Positions 1-15,217 of a stretch of 64,000 nt of DNA are shown one piece after another (the first letter of the stretch is position 1; every line of letters begins with the position of its first letter). Both the position numbers and the translations under genes were made by a program. Location: NCBI RefSeq assembly GCF_008831285.2, contig NC_045144.1, positions 17,251,716-17,315,715 on the forward strand, read 5' to 3'. Source of the DNA: Nymphaea colorata (taxonomy: Eukaryota > Streptophyta > Magnoliopsida > Nymphaeales > Nymphaeaceae). The notes under the pieces were generated by a model, which saw only the letters and a list, made by a program, of their open reading frames with translations, searched no databases and was not told where the DNA came from.

Positions 1-3000
1 ATAAAGAGGAAACTTTCTCGGGTTCATGCAGGCCAGTGCTCTTAAACCCTCAATCAACAGGGGAAACCACATATAAACGGAAGTGCTTTCTTTATAAACG
101 ATAAAGAGGAAACCATCTTGATGGCGATTTCTCATCTCTGTTCAGCCACATACAAATAAAAGAAGCCCCTTCTCTTTTTTTTTTTTTTCTTCTCGTTTAA
201 ACGGTTTTCATATTATTCTCAGCACAGTGATGGCACTTATTTGCTACAGGGCCATGAATTGGTACTTTCAACTGCGGGGGGGAGATACGTTCTCTCGGAC
301 CCAGATGTGTTGTCCCATCGGCATCTACCTTTTCACGTCTCTCTTAACCTGAACTAACCAAATCGTCAAATTGGGACAAAAGTAGAGGACGTAGAATATA
401 CACCGGGAGAAAGGGACTCCTTTTGCATGGACATCTTTCACCAGACACACCGAGGGTGCCCACAATCATATCTCGGGGAAGTGTAGGGCGACATTCTTCT
501 TAAAAGAGCTTAACAAGAATGTAGCCCTCAATTATGTGCTAAAAGAACGACGCTCGATGTGGAGGGATTTATGCTTCAATTCTTGGCTTTAGATGCCCGC
601 AACAAGCTACCGCCTTTCTTCTACTGAATCAACTTTGAGGCATCAGACCATTAACTTCAGTAGGAAGCACCGATCACTGCTTTCTTATGATGACGTCCGT
701 AAATCCCGTTAAGGAATTTATTAACGCTTAAAACCCGAATATGTTACGTTAGTGATCGAGCCGCACAGTGTCACAGAATTTAGTTTTCACTCGATGCTAC
801 TGTATGACGATGATATACCGTTGTGTGTGTGGCTCAGCAGTGCTAGTTTCTGTCTTGCTCAGACTAGTAGCCGGCTCACGCCCTTGTTGATATCCATGAT
901 AACGCATGACAAATGGCTGCAATTTCCCTTATTCTCGAGTGGGTTGGTGCAATAACAGTTGGGGCAAGAGAAAGTTGTTGACATGCAAGTTGAAGCACGG
1001 TGATGGACGGCACCCTGAAGTACTGAAAGCAAGTCATATACTCCTAATAGGATAAGAGGTTGGGTGAAAGCTTCAACCTTTTGTGCACGGAGCAATGAAA
1101 ACCCTAATCACCTAGAAATTTCGCTGCCATTTTCACTAAGATCGTTGTACCATGTATATCTTATTAATAAATTAAGGAGAGACATGAAAAGCGTCGCTTT
1201 GTCTTCGCCATGGGAATTGATCTGCCGGTATTGCTTGGGTAATAAAAATCATCTCATCATACGAAACCAGTATCCCTTCATATTAAAATCCAATTGGTGC
1301 TCAAAAGAACCCCAAAGGTATCTAAACAGCAGGCACTAATATAGGTCAAATGAGTTAATTTTTCCTATCCACCCGTAGAACATCTGGAATTGCTCCTCAG
1401 GCCTTTGTTCCGATCCCATTAATCTTCGGTTTAACCCCTCAGCAGTGCCAATAAAGGGCAAAAAGAAGGAACAGAAAAGGAAAAAGGAGATAAAAGAAAG
1501 AAAGCTTGGAAGCATCTTTAGGATACATCAATCGTCATAAAATAATCAACCACGCACCAAAGCTCACCAACTTTAATTCGTTGGTCGTCGATGAAAATGC
1601 CCAAAGGGTACTATGCACTACGATAGGACTGATCAAGGCTAAATAAACTATGGCAACTCTTTCACGGGACATGACCAACTGACCCTTTGTAGTTGTTGAA
1701 AGCCAAGAGAAAAATCCATCCAGCCATTGCCAGCAGCCCGATATCTAATACCAAAGCTGTTGAGTGGAGAAGAAAAAGCTAAAAGGGACTACATACTGAA
1801 AAGAAAAACCCTTCTTTTTCCACTGCTATTTCCTTTTCTTTTCTAACGTCCTTGGCGAACAAGCTGGCTAATTCTCAGCTAGCTTCCCCGAAAAGATCTT
1901 AGTTGGAAAAGTTCGATCTAACAGCCCGAACAGGAAGGCATTGTGCTGTTGTGCAATACAGCCATTGAACCAGTACAACGCCATGTGCCCGCCAGTGATG
2001 AATGCTCTGAATGCAAAATCCATTAGAGTTCTCAATTGCGTTTGAGTCAACCACCATTTCAGCAGAAGCAAGTTTGAAGCATCCAATTACTCAGTTTGAA
2101 CCAGACAGTGCTGGAAACCAACAGGTCCTTGCAAACACTATGTCCCCTGTTTCGACTTGCCAAACACCAAGGATCATACTCTACTCTCCCAAGTTGGGAC
2201 AAGCATAAGATCTCATCTCTTCTGGTTCAACGAGGACTTGGTCTGCTTGATGAGTGTTTTGCTCAAAACTGCTCCATCAGCGGTGAAACTCACAGCAATC
2301 TGCATTTTTTGGCATTACCCTACGTGACGCATTCAGCATAACCACCCAAACATAAAGATGATTGCACTTCGCAAGAAAGAGCATCTAATGTTTTTTCACC
2401 TGGGAAAGTAATATTTGAATTGTTGCGAATGTAACGAGCAGGTTGTGCTTTAGTTACAGAGACTGTTTGGTTACAGTCGTCTTCTTGGAAATATTGAGAG
2501 TATCTCCAAATGCTCAAAATTTCGTATCGGAAGCTAGTTTTAGGAAATCATTCGAATTTTAGCAACAGCCACTATGTACGATCGTTGACAGGTTCGAAAG
2601 AGAATGTTGTTTAATTTGGAAGAACGACATCCGTCAGTATCGAATAGAAACCATAATACTTTGTTACTCCAGCTCTTAAATCGTAAACCGGCATCCAACC
2701 AACTCCACGACCCACGCGGTAAAGCATTGATCCATAACAGAGAGACCAGACATTTGAAGCTTCCCGTTCATTATTATTTTATTTTAATAAGTAATTTGCA
2801 ATCCAACAACCAAAATGAAGGCAACAAAGGCAAGGACGAAGAATCAATATTAGGTTGTTAATAGTATCGGTTAATTTTTACAATCAGCAACGTACATGAG
2901 GAGACTGTGATACCTAACCTATCTAAAGTTGAGTGTGCTGCAGCTTTTGCTAGTTCTAAATAAAAGAGAGACATTGCATTTTGGTCTACAAGAACTAGTC

Positions 3001-3051
3001 TTACTGACAAAAGGATAAGAACAACCAACCAGACTGGACGGCTAGCTTCCC
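1..3051. other. Intergenic DNA, no supported gene
   Basis: No reading frame here shows a recognisable domain or a plausible exon chain. The 13-mer ATAAAGAGGAAAC occurs at 1-13 and again at 101-113, and a TTTATAAACG/ATATAAACGG motif lies between them. A 72-codon frame on the minus strand at 1868-2086 has protein-like hydrophobic composition but no match that I recognise. The remainder looks like ordinary AT-rich plant spacer. Confidence 0.6.
2778..2783 (-). terminator. Candidate poly(A) signal of the HIPP gene
   Basis: The minus strand reads AATAAA about 270 bases beyond the HIPP stop codon, a normal distance for a plant 3' UTR. Plant poly(A) signals are loose, so this is positional support only. 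Confidence 0.35.
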
Positions 3052-4013
3052 TTACATCAACGTGCAACTGCCGGTGTTCTCGTCGTTGAACATGTCGGTA
3101 TTAAAATGAAGATTTGCCGGAGGGTAGGCAGGTGGCGGGCAATGGCCCGGCATCTCGCAGCAAAACGCTTGACCTGGCCTGTAAGGGTGCACCGCATATG
3201 GATCGACCGTGTGATAGTGTACCGTGTATTGAACCACACTGGGATTGAAAGGGTAGAAACCAAGGCTCTCTGGTGGAGGAGGGTGGCTCAAATCCTGCCT
3301 AATCTCCGTAACATAGCCACCGTCCTTGGCTGATTGAACAACATCACAAGCAGTGGTGTCGCCGGTTACGGAGGCAGAACCATCCTTATCCTTCTCTGTA
3401 TTCTTTCCTTTCTGCTCGCTTCCTGCATCTTCTGGCTTTTTCTTCTTCTCTTCTTTGTCGCCACCATCCTTCTGCGGGGACGGCTCTGCCTTGTTCTCAT
3501 CGGAAGAAGGCTTCTGCTTCGGGTCGACCTCCGGCAGCAACTCGACAGGCTTGCCTGTCTTCGCCAACTTCTTGACGAGGACATCAGGATTCAATTTGCT
3601 ATCGCCCTCGACCGTCACCTTCTGCTTTGCAGAATCCACGCTCACCCTGTATACCCCTGTCGATTACCACAACCACCACCAGAAACAGGCACCCACAAAA
3701 TTTAGTCCAAAATTTTACTTCTACGAGCATCCAAGTACTGGAAAACTGTTGGTTTGAATGAGGAAAACGAAAATCCATGAGAAATCGACCTAAAAAAAAA
3801 AGTTGTTTACGTACCATCAATGCGTTGCAAAACCTTCCTCACTTTCCTTGCGCATCCGTCACAGTGGACGGCTACCTTCAGTTCCCACTTCTGAAGTAAA
3901 GCATCAAATGTATCAATAATATTTCAACCCATGAAGAGAGAAAAGTTGAAAGACGATTGCACATATCAGAAGGGATTCCAAATCCGCACCTTCAAGTCTT
4001 GTTGGTTGTCCAT
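3052..4013 (-). CDS. HIPP: Heavy-metal-associated isoprenylated plant protein (HIPP), 3 exons
   Basis: Exons on the minus strand are 4013-3990, 3890-3815 and 3656-3052. The introns are 99 and 158 nt with GT-AG borders, giving 234 aa. The protein starts MDNQQDLKKWELKVAVHCDG, so an HMA fold begins almost at once and its metal-binding CxxC is Cys18/Cys21. The HMA domain runs to about residue 70. A Lys/Glu-rich charged linker follows (about residues 80-125), then a Pro/Tyr/His-rich tail with Cys pairs (about 155-215). The last four residues, CTLM, form a CaaX box expected to be farnesylated. HIPPs are known metallochaperone-like proteins that bind Cu, Zn or Cd and dock on membranes or partner proteins. 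The single HMA domain plus CaaX identifies the class, but the metal and partner cannot be read from sequence. The tail is long and is the least conserved part. Confidence 0.9.
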
Positions 4014-4092
4014 ATATCCTTCTGGCGACGAAGCAGCTTTTGATGCTCAGACTCGACCGCGGAAGAAGGGAATACCCGACGAACGCAACCGA

Positions 4093-4111
4093 AGAGAGAG
4101 AGAGAGAGAGA
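4093..4111. repeat. (GA)n microsatellite in the HIPP leader
   Basis: An uninterrupted GA run lies between the HIPP TATA box and its ATG, so the transcript would carry a CU run in its 5' UTR. GA/CT tracts in plant leaders are common targets of BPC GAGA-binding proteins, but no function is shown here. Confidence 0.85.
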
Positions 4112-4156
4112 ACTGGAAGACGCGCCCTGGGCAGAGCACCGGCCCTTCTCTCCAAA

Positions 4157-4162
4157 TTTATA
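4157..4162 (-). promoter_or_regulatory. TATA box of the HIPP gene
   Basis: The minus strand reads GACTATAAATTTGG here, 144 bases upstream of the start codon. It is the only TATAAA-like motif at a suitable distance, with a CT-rich leader downstream. Confidence 0.6.
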
Positions 4163-4163
4163 G

Positions 4164-7071
4164 TCTCGGCTGGAGCTGAATAATGCTTGGGTCCCGCGAC
4201 ACCTAGCTTAGACCGAGGGGCGATCGCTCGACTGGCCATATTCCCCAACAAAGCCTCCCCTTTATTAACGTCTGTACACGTGTGAGAGGATAGAAATTCT
4301 GACTGTCCCCCCATTCAACATGGAATATTTGGACCAATCAGCTGTTATCTTTCGAGAAGAGTTTAAAACTTAATGCTCATTCATTCAGAAGAACAGATCG
4401 ACCGGCGAGCGGCTTGTCTGCGTTCGCACCAATCTTTACCTAAATGTTTTTATTTTTCAACTAGTTAGCGAAAACTATGCCCTTTTTCATACGAAAACAA
4501 GAACTTTCTGTGTTTTTATGAGATCACAAGTAAAAGGTAGCTACACATATAAAAGAAAGTTTCCTTTACTTTTTATCTGCCATTTCCACGACCAATAGGC
4601 CCGCCTAGATCTGCACCTTAGAAGAAAATTTTCGAGAGTCAAGATTTGATCTATCCCCTTCGACTCAGCACATCGTTTTCTCTCAAGCTTTTGACCGACA
4701 CACAAGGATCATGAATCCTTCTCATTTCAAAATGTTCTAAGTCCAAGCCATGTCATGCAATCAAAAGTGGTGCCTGTCAGCTTTGACGATCATAGCAATT
4801 ACAAGAATATGGAGAAATAATTAAAAATAATGTAGAGGGACAAAGAGGCCGAAGCGCCGCCTATTGTTTGAGACATGCATGGCCGGGGCCCGGGGTGATA
4901 GGAAATGCGTGGATGGATGCCTTTTACACTGCCAGTGCGTTCAGTCGATCGACGACTCAAAAGGATGAGAAAATTAGGATGCCGCTGCGTCTTCTAACTC
5001 CCTTAATGGCAAAGGAAACGCGCGCTAACTTTAACGAAACGGAGGACGATCGGGCTGTTGACTGCTCATTGATATTACGTGGCCATTAGTCAGCAGGGAG
5101 AACACCTGATGGAGGTGGAGCCTTTCAGGTTAAGCCGCGGCCTGCTTTTTCATGGTCAGCCTGGTAGAGGAAGGACGGGGTGCCTCAGCCTCATCTCACT
5201 CAGCCAACCAACAGCGTCTCTCTCAGGCAGTGTGTAGTAAAACTAAAAGAAAGAGGAGGGCATGCAAACTTTGCGGAAAGAAACAAAACCCGAACGTTCA
5301 CACGAGACGTAGTTAGTCAGAACTCGTATTCGCATTCGCTTTTTTGCGGATGAGGAGGTGGTCAAATATGTTGTCTGTTTTTAACTTTGAGGGCTTCATA
5401 AAAAAGAAGAAAAAGTGTAACAGCAGAGGAAGGCGGCGGCGAAAAATTACCAAATCCGAAGATGCATGGGAATCAGCAAGTTATGAAAGGGGAGGAAGGT
5501 GGCACCTGTGAATGTAAGAGAACCCTGTTTCCAAATTAACTACCTAAATCTTTCTGTCTTCTTCACTTCTTCGGTTTTCTTTTCTTGGTGCGTTAGAGAA
5601 TGAAAGTGAGAGAGCATCGCCATGGATACAGCCAATCCTGCAAATCTAACCCAAAGCTGTTATGTACATGAATTCCATTTTTCACGTATAGTGGATTGCT
5701 GAGGCTTCATTTCAGCATGTACAGATGCGATCTACATGATCAACAGCTTGTTATAAAAATATGCCTTTTAATTCATAGTGTCTTAGAAAATTGCCAATTA
5801 TTCCACAAATAACTCAGATTAACTAAGTAGAGCACATCTACTTGGTTAAATTTGATACAACAGCTTAAAGTATTGGGATTTTAGGTACATAAGGCTTACA
5901 CAAGATCCTAGCTCCCTTTTGACTTCGTGTCTGTCCTTTTCTTGAGTTATTCGCAGGTTCGGTCTCCAAATGTCCGAGTTTGAACGCCTTTCTTCTTGTT
6001 GGACGACTCCACCGATTTGGCTATACGCGACCATATTCATCTTTCATTTTTCATTTTTCACAGAACGGATCCGAACAGCATCCGTCATCCCGTGGCGACC
6101 CATAATTATCAGAATTATAAGCTAGGCGAATCAGAAAGGCATTTCCGCGATCTCTTCACTCTTATTCGCTATGTACTCAATAATGGGCGCAAAAAAATGC
6201 ATGTTAATTAATTTCAAAAGCATCATTATGCTGCAGTCTTTGATTTATTTGTGCCGGTCATTATATTGCATTTTTTTTGTCCGTGCAACTCAAGATGATA
6301 CTGTGCGCCCTTTTTGTCATGGTATGGATGAGTGTCAGTTAACGGTCACATTATATAGAGTACGACATTAATTAAAAATACTTTATGAGGCACTTCAAGA
6401 AGAATCAATGCAAGAAGCGAGTTGTTAATTATAAGAATATTCTAACACATCATTTAGAAATATCAGTCGAGCGGAATGAACCCTGTTTGGCGATATTTAA
6501 TTAATGATATTCTATAGTGCCGTGTTAGTATGACAGGTGTGCGATATGCGTGTCAAATGGATCGAGGGTGGGCATCAGTTGCGTAGCTTCAGAGCAGTTT
6601 GGAGCACTCTACGCCTTGCAGCAAAAAAGACTCTGCTTGCAGGGGGCGATATTTTGAAGAGGCCGAAGCATTTTCTTTATATATATATATAACTGTTTCA
6701 AGATTTGATTGGAGAACCAGCAACCGATCAACTAGACGATTTACTGTTTTAGTAAGCAATTGGCAGTTCATTGTCGAGCTAAAGCCTCCCATTCTCCAGT
6801 ATTTGAGAAGGTCCAGAGCTTAATCAATGCTTGACTAGAAGTTGCCATTGCATTCAGTTGATGGGCAACCATCCACTGGAACTAATAACCAACTGTCTAC
6901 CTGAAAAAGAAATAAATTTTGAAAAGTTTTCCAAAAAAAAATGTACTCCACAACGTTCAAGGAAAATAAGCTACATGTGACTTAAGTCTCCAACAATCAT
7001 TGGAAGCAACGCTATTCTAACTCTCACACTGTCACACACATGCAAGCAGGCCCGCCCCTATGCAGTGCGCT
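4164..7071. other. Intergenic interval between the divergent HIPP and GAPA genes
   Basis: HIPP is transcribed leftward and GAPA rightward, so this interval holds both promoters. No coding exon was recognised. It is mostly AT-rich, with a short GC-richer patch near 4850-5200 and a small TA run near 6680-6691. Confidence 0.6.
4277..4282. promoter_or_regulatory. G-box/ABRE core (CACGTG) upstream of HIPP
   Basis: The perfect palindrome ACACGTGT contains the CACGTG core about 115 bases upstream of the HIPP TATA box. bZIP and bHLH factors, including ABA-response factors, bind such cores. Only the motif and its position are seen. Confidence 0.4.
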
Positions 7072-7095
7072 CGCGCGCGCGCGCACACACACATA
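7072..7095. repeat. Alternating (CG)n(CA)n tract in the GAPA promoter
   Basis: About 13 bases of strict CG alternation pass directly into CA repeats. Such alternating purine-pyrimidine DNA, especially CG followed by CA, can adopt left-handed Z-DNA under negative supercoiling. The tract ends about 125 bases upstream of the GAPA TATA box. Confidence 0.8.
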
Positions 7096-7218
7096 GTCAC
7101 TGGCTAGTATCACTCATGCAACGCCGGAAGAAGAGCAGCCACAAGCCACAGAGAAAGTGTTGGTGTCCCCATTCACCACCACACAAACATAATCCTCTTC
7201 TGTGCTGCCGCCGGAGCT

Positions 7219-7224
7219 TATATA
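7219..7224 (+). promoter_or_regulatory. TATA box of GAPA
   Basis: The sequence GCTTATATAGTGG lies 217 bases before the GAPA start codon. A C/T-rich leader of about 190 bases follows, typical of highly expressed photosynthetic genes. Position and sequence together make this the likely core promoter. Confidence 0.6.
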
Positions 7225-7435
7225 GTGGCCCTGGGTTTTGTACCCACTCGAAAGCACGGCCATTCATTCAACGTGAGGCTATCCACAACCTCATCCCTCC
7301 CTCCCCTCCTCCTCTCCTCTCGCTTCCGCCACCCGTCCCAAAAAAATCCTCCTCCTCACTCTCTCCCTTTCTCTACATATCTTTTCCTCAAGTGAAGCTC
7401 TCGCCCCTGCTCTTGCCCATTGTCCCCCGGCGAGC

Positions 7436-11075
<3,640 letters not shown>

Positions 11076-11361
11076 TGTCAACCGGTGCAGCAACACCCAG
11101 TGCTGCTCCCATCAACTCCTACCGCCCCTCTTAGAGTGAGACAGAGAAAGAGGGAGCCATGAATTTAGATCGACCTCATTCTGCGGGCGTTCTCGCAGGT
11201 CTGCCTTTGCATTTATTTTTTTCTTTTTTGGCCAAAGCTCCTCCACCTTCGCCTCCCCATCTTTCTTCTTCTCAATTCTTCTTTTTTGCTTTGTGAAGTC
11301 TTTGCTTGGAGAGTCCCCACATTTCCCTGTTCTCTGCAACTGTATTGATTATGACTTAAAA

Positions 11362-11367
11362 AATAAA
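11362..11367 (+). terminator. Candidate poly(A) signal of GAPA
   Basis: AATAAA occurs 287 bases beyond the GAPA stop codon, after a T-rich stretch. It is a plausible plant near-upstream element. Confidence 0.4.
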
Positions 11368-11369
11368 CT

Positions 11370-11929
11370 CTATACTACTCTTTCGTCGGCTTGGCCAAAC
11401 CGCATATTTGCATTGGTACTCCAACTAACGAGCAACACTACTGAAAATACAGTTACGCAATTCGCTTCAGAAACTACAGGAGATGCATTAGAATAATTAC
11501 GAAGCTGAAGCCCTTTTTTGGTAGAAGCTAACTAAAGCTTATGCTATACAAGAAGTGAATGCCAAACTCTTACATTCACACAAACATGGATATATCTGCT
11601 TGTTTAGATACTCGCCTTCTGCTGTATGAACGTGCCCCCTTGTAACTCGAGTGTGAATGCAACACTCCAATCACAAAGAAAAAGAACCAAGCCGACTTTT
11701 AGGAGGTTATACTAATTCAAGTTGAAAACATGCTAGTCTTTTAAAATAACTCATCTCAAATGAGCGTCTTCGTTGGCTCGGTAGCCCTTGGTGCAAGGCT
11801 GTGGAATCTGATAAGTGCATGTTTGTTGAAGGCCATGTTATTGATTATGGTGCGAGATGGTCCATCTATTTGGTAGTAGTTTTTAAGATCAGACAGTTGG
11901 TGATGTGGGTGACATGGAAGTTTAGAAAA
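11370..11929. other. Spacer between GAPA and the minus-strand copia relic
   Basis: No gene or clear repeat was recognised. The boundary with the retroelement relic is not sharply defined. Confidence 0.4.
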
Positions 11930-13805
11930 TCACGAGGTAATTCAGAGGAATGAGATACTCCCCTAACCCGGGAACCGACAAATCTCTATCCATTGAAAGA
12001 TCGGTTGGAAATGTTGGATGCTTGGCAAGCCCGAGTTCTTCATGCACTGCTTGGACCCATGTTTGTTGATCGCTTCTTGATTTGTGGGTGGGTCGTTTTG
12101 TTTCTCTATTTGACTTACCAAGGAAACCTGGCGTGTAGGGAGATTGACGGTAGCTCAAAAACTTTTCTAACGGATGGGTAATTACAGAATAGGTGACAAA
12201 TCTTTGAAGTATTTAGGAGGCTGGATGGTCCAAGACGGTGTCCTTATTGGAGGTTCAGAAGGATGAGATTCAATGGTCTCCAAGTGCATCTCATTAGGTA
12301 CTAACGTGCTGTCAGTGGGGTCCATTTGGACCTGATCACTCAATGCTTTCATGAGCGGAGTCGATGTTTTCCTCTCTTTCTTCTTGGTTACTATCACTAT
12401 GATGGGTAATCATCACATCAAAGTCTTCATTCTCAAAGATATCCGCAAAACTATCTTGTCATGGTTCAAACTATCCTCCTTCTGGCTGGTATGGTGAGAG
12501 AAAAAAGGATGATTTTCATCAAATATAACATCTAGAAAACGTGAATATTGGAACCATTTGCAATAGTAGTAGAATTTGACTAGTCATATATGAACAATTA
12601 TTAAGATTATTGCAGCTCATGGTCATATGTTCACTAGCTTCGATGTCTACAATCTAAAAATCTGTGTGAGGGACGGAAAGGCATTACCTGTAGAATGTTT
12701 GTGGGAGTTAATTCTGGCTGAAGCGGCAATAGCACCTTGCAGAACTTTGGCATGATTTTCGTTGATGTTTTGGAGGAGTTCATTTATTTTTTACAAGAGT
12801 TGAGGTAGACTTGTTGCATCTACATTCTTGGCCGCAACAATTTTACCGATGGTGGTCGAACTTTCCTTCTCCTTTTTTTCTTGTTTCATGGTCGTTGGTT
12901 TCCCAGTGAGAAACCAACACCTCTGCTTGGTATGTCCCTCCTTTTTGCAGTGAGAACAGAACCATTTTTAGAGGGTTCTTCTATTTATGTTCTCCATTTG
13001 TGTCATTATCATAACGTGCAACTTGTTCGACATCACTAGAGTTCTCTTTTGTGGAATCAGCTTTTAGAAGCATTATACATTTCCTTCACTCATCTTTCAT
13101 CAGAATGAAACAAACAGTACTTAAGGATGGCAGTTATTGGCACATCAAAATTTGGCTCCGGATGTGCTCATTTTCTGGGCCTAAACTCATAAGAAGCTCC
13201 AAGATTTTCTATTGCTCACACACTTTTTTGCTCTTCTAAGAGTAATGGACACGTTGACAAGAAAATCAAGTTCATTCAACATACCCTGAAGATCTCCTAA
13301 ATGGCAGCAGAAATTCTGGCTTTGCTTCTTGAGATTCCGAATGCCTTGCGAGAGTTGATACAATGTATGTTATGTCATTCTTTTTACTAGAAAGCTCCTT
13401 CACCTTTTTCCATATTTGATGAGCAGCCTCGGCAAAGAGAAAACCAGAGTTGGGGCTCCATGGAGTTGATAACCACGACATAACAAGGTGATAAGTCAAT
13501 CTCCATTCCTTGAATGAAAGATCAGTTTCAGTTAGCTTGGGGAGACCATCTATGATGTAATCACGTTTGTTCCTGCCGCTCAAATATAGCATTGCATAAT
13601 TTGACCATGTCAAGTAATTGCTGCAATTTAGGAGCATGAAAGTGATTTCGTTTGTAGAGCTGGGTTTTCTTCTGCACCATGATTTTTTTCAACCACTCTA
13701 GAGCTGGGTTCCATTGTTGAATTCTTCTGTCATGGTGACAACAAATGAAGGTAGATAGCCAAGAAACAGTAACCGATGAACCAAGAGTCTATCACTTTGA
13801 TACCA
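11930..13805 (-). mobile_element. Decayed Ty1/copia retrotransposon relic, minus strand
   Basis: Reading leftward, the order matches a copia element. A primer-binding-site-like TGGTATCAAAG lies at 13805-13795. A gag start codon follows at 13733, then a gag domain at about 13660-13272 (NYLTWSNYAMLYLSGRNKRD). A CCHC zinc knuckle (CSHCKKEGHTKQRC) lies at about 12958-12917, with a stop codon at 12793-12791. Pieces typical of the region after integrase come next (LDVIFDENHPFFS, about 12540-12494; QPPKYFKDL, about 12215-12190), then a weak RT-start-like WVQAVHEELG near 12060. Protease, most of integrase and most of RT are missing, and frames are broken by shifts and stops. The LTR upstream of the PBS should begin at 13806, but its far end and the opposite LTR were not found. 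It is certainly inactive. Confidence 0.65.
13272..13733 (-). pseudogene. Copia gag remnant
   Basis: A 121-codon open frame (13637-13272) carries the copia gag signature NYLTWSNYAMLYLSGRNKRD followed by a tryptophan-containing helical stretch (IWKKVKELSS). The natural start ATG at 13733 is in another frame with early stops, so at least one frameshift separates the start from the domain. Gag normally forms the cytoplasmic particle that packages element RNA, and this copy cannot. Confidence 0.65.
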
Positions 13806-14748
13806 TGCTGTGATTCCCTTTCTCTTATCATTTAACGAGTTTTATAAGGCATATTTATCATTACTCAATGGAGAATCAACCAAGGCAATAAGCTAATGGT
13901 AGACCTTACATAAAGATCAAGAAAAGCAAATGGAAAAAGCCAACAACGATCATAAAATCTTCAACATCCATAAAAATATTTCCACCAAATTGGCAAGAAT
14001 GCAAGACCCGTTGAACCTGTTGTTCTGGACAGCTTGGACTCTTTCATCACCAATACAACTCCCAACTGTAGGAAGCTTAATTTACAGGACTCGACCCAAA
14101 TCTTCAACACCTATGTGCACAAAGCAGAGCAAGCTTGAGGCTGAGAAGGGAGCAGCTATAGGCATCGATGCAGCTTATTGTACTGAATTAGTCCCAATCC
14201 ATTTTAGCATAAGATGAACAAAAATATAGTGATGGTTTGTTTCCGAAAAATCATGCCTAAGTACATTTAGCGGCCTTGATGTAATGTCACTGTACGTCCA
14301 CGAAATTCCTCGCCCCTTGGTTTCTTCTCTTGGCATTTAAAGACATCTGATTTTGCACTGGTTGATCTCAAGAGAAGTGCTGAACCACTTTGATCGGAGT
14401 AGGAAAAGTTCAAATAGCATGAGCGCAGTATTATAAGAAGATATTCAGTTCGCTAAAAAGACTATAAATGCTATTGCTGCTCCTGCTCTATGAGTCTAGG
14501 CGAGGCAAGATGTACTGCTATGAAGTTTTAGCCTGATTAGTTAGTTGGTTCTTCCTACAAACTGCTGCAACAGTTTGATGAAGAATAGTGCAAACAGATG
14601 ACAAGCAAAACCCTAATCCAACTAGCGTCCCAGATCAAAATCCAGAACTAAAATAAAATCCCCAACAACAATTCAAAAACAAAACAAATCTGTCTGTCCA
14701 AGACTCCAAACAAATGTGAAATCTAAACGGCTCTGTGCTGCGCCTGTA

Positions 14749-14805
<57 letters not shown>

Positions 14806-14946
14806 ACAAAATGGGAATTGATTGAAAAACAAGTTATGGTGAGAGAGAGAGAGAGTTATGAGCAAAAAAGAGGTATCCTTGTTTTTACATTTATCTATTT
14901 ATTTATGCAGGTTGGTTGCGTTCTTCTTCCAGCCTAATGGGACGTC
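13806..14946. other. Intergenic DNA, probably including the 5' LTR of the minus-strand relic
   Basis: Because the PBS-like site ends at 13805, the adjoining sequence that starts TGCTGTG should be the LTR end (CACAGCA read on the minus strand, the canonical CA end). No matching second copy was found to set its length. The rest contains no gene that I recognise. Confidence 0.4.
14749..14802. repeat. Compound (TG)11(AG)16 microsatellite
   Basis: A TG run of about 22 bases passes directly into an AG run of about 32 bases. A short second AG run follows near 14843-14855. It lies about 150 bases before the plus-strand copia insertion. Confidence 0.95.
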
Positions 14947-14951
14947 TGATA

Positions 14952-15187
14952 TGTTAAGGACAATTATAAATTATCCTTCAACCGTCATAGATGAGACGCC
15001 AGCTTACATTCAACAGCCAACTTCTCCAATGCGCAATCACAGTGATACTAAGTGTATCTAAGCTATAACGTCTCTCATGGACAACTATAAATGTAACATT
15101 AACATGTGTCAATATAAATAGACACTCACCCCACACGTCAAGGGTGTGAAAGTGAGGCTTTTCTCCCATCTTTGCTTGATTCTAATA
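14952..15187 (+). repeat. 5' LTR of the plus-strand copia
   Basis: This 236-bp copy shares its two ends and two internal blocks with 17646-17939. The shared blocks are the GATGAGAC...CAATGCGCAATCACAG block and the GCTATAACGTCTCTCATGG block. It carries a TATAAATA-like promoter motif near 15114-15121 and a stretch up to 15165 that the 3' LTR lacks. Confidence 0.85.
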
Positions 15188-15200
15188 TGGTATTAGAGCC
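15188..15200 (+). other. Primer-binding site
   Basis: TGGTATTAGAGCC directly follows the 5' LTR. It matches the initiator-methionine tRNA type of plant copia elements (TGGTATCAGAGC) with one change. Confidence 0.75.
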
Positions 15201-15217
15201 ATATCTCTAAAGAGTGC

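Noticed and set aside
3334-3757. Plus-strand frames opposite HIPP exon 3
   Set aside because: They are antisense to the Lys/Glu-rich HIPP linker, which gives spurious Phe/Leu/Ser-rich frames.
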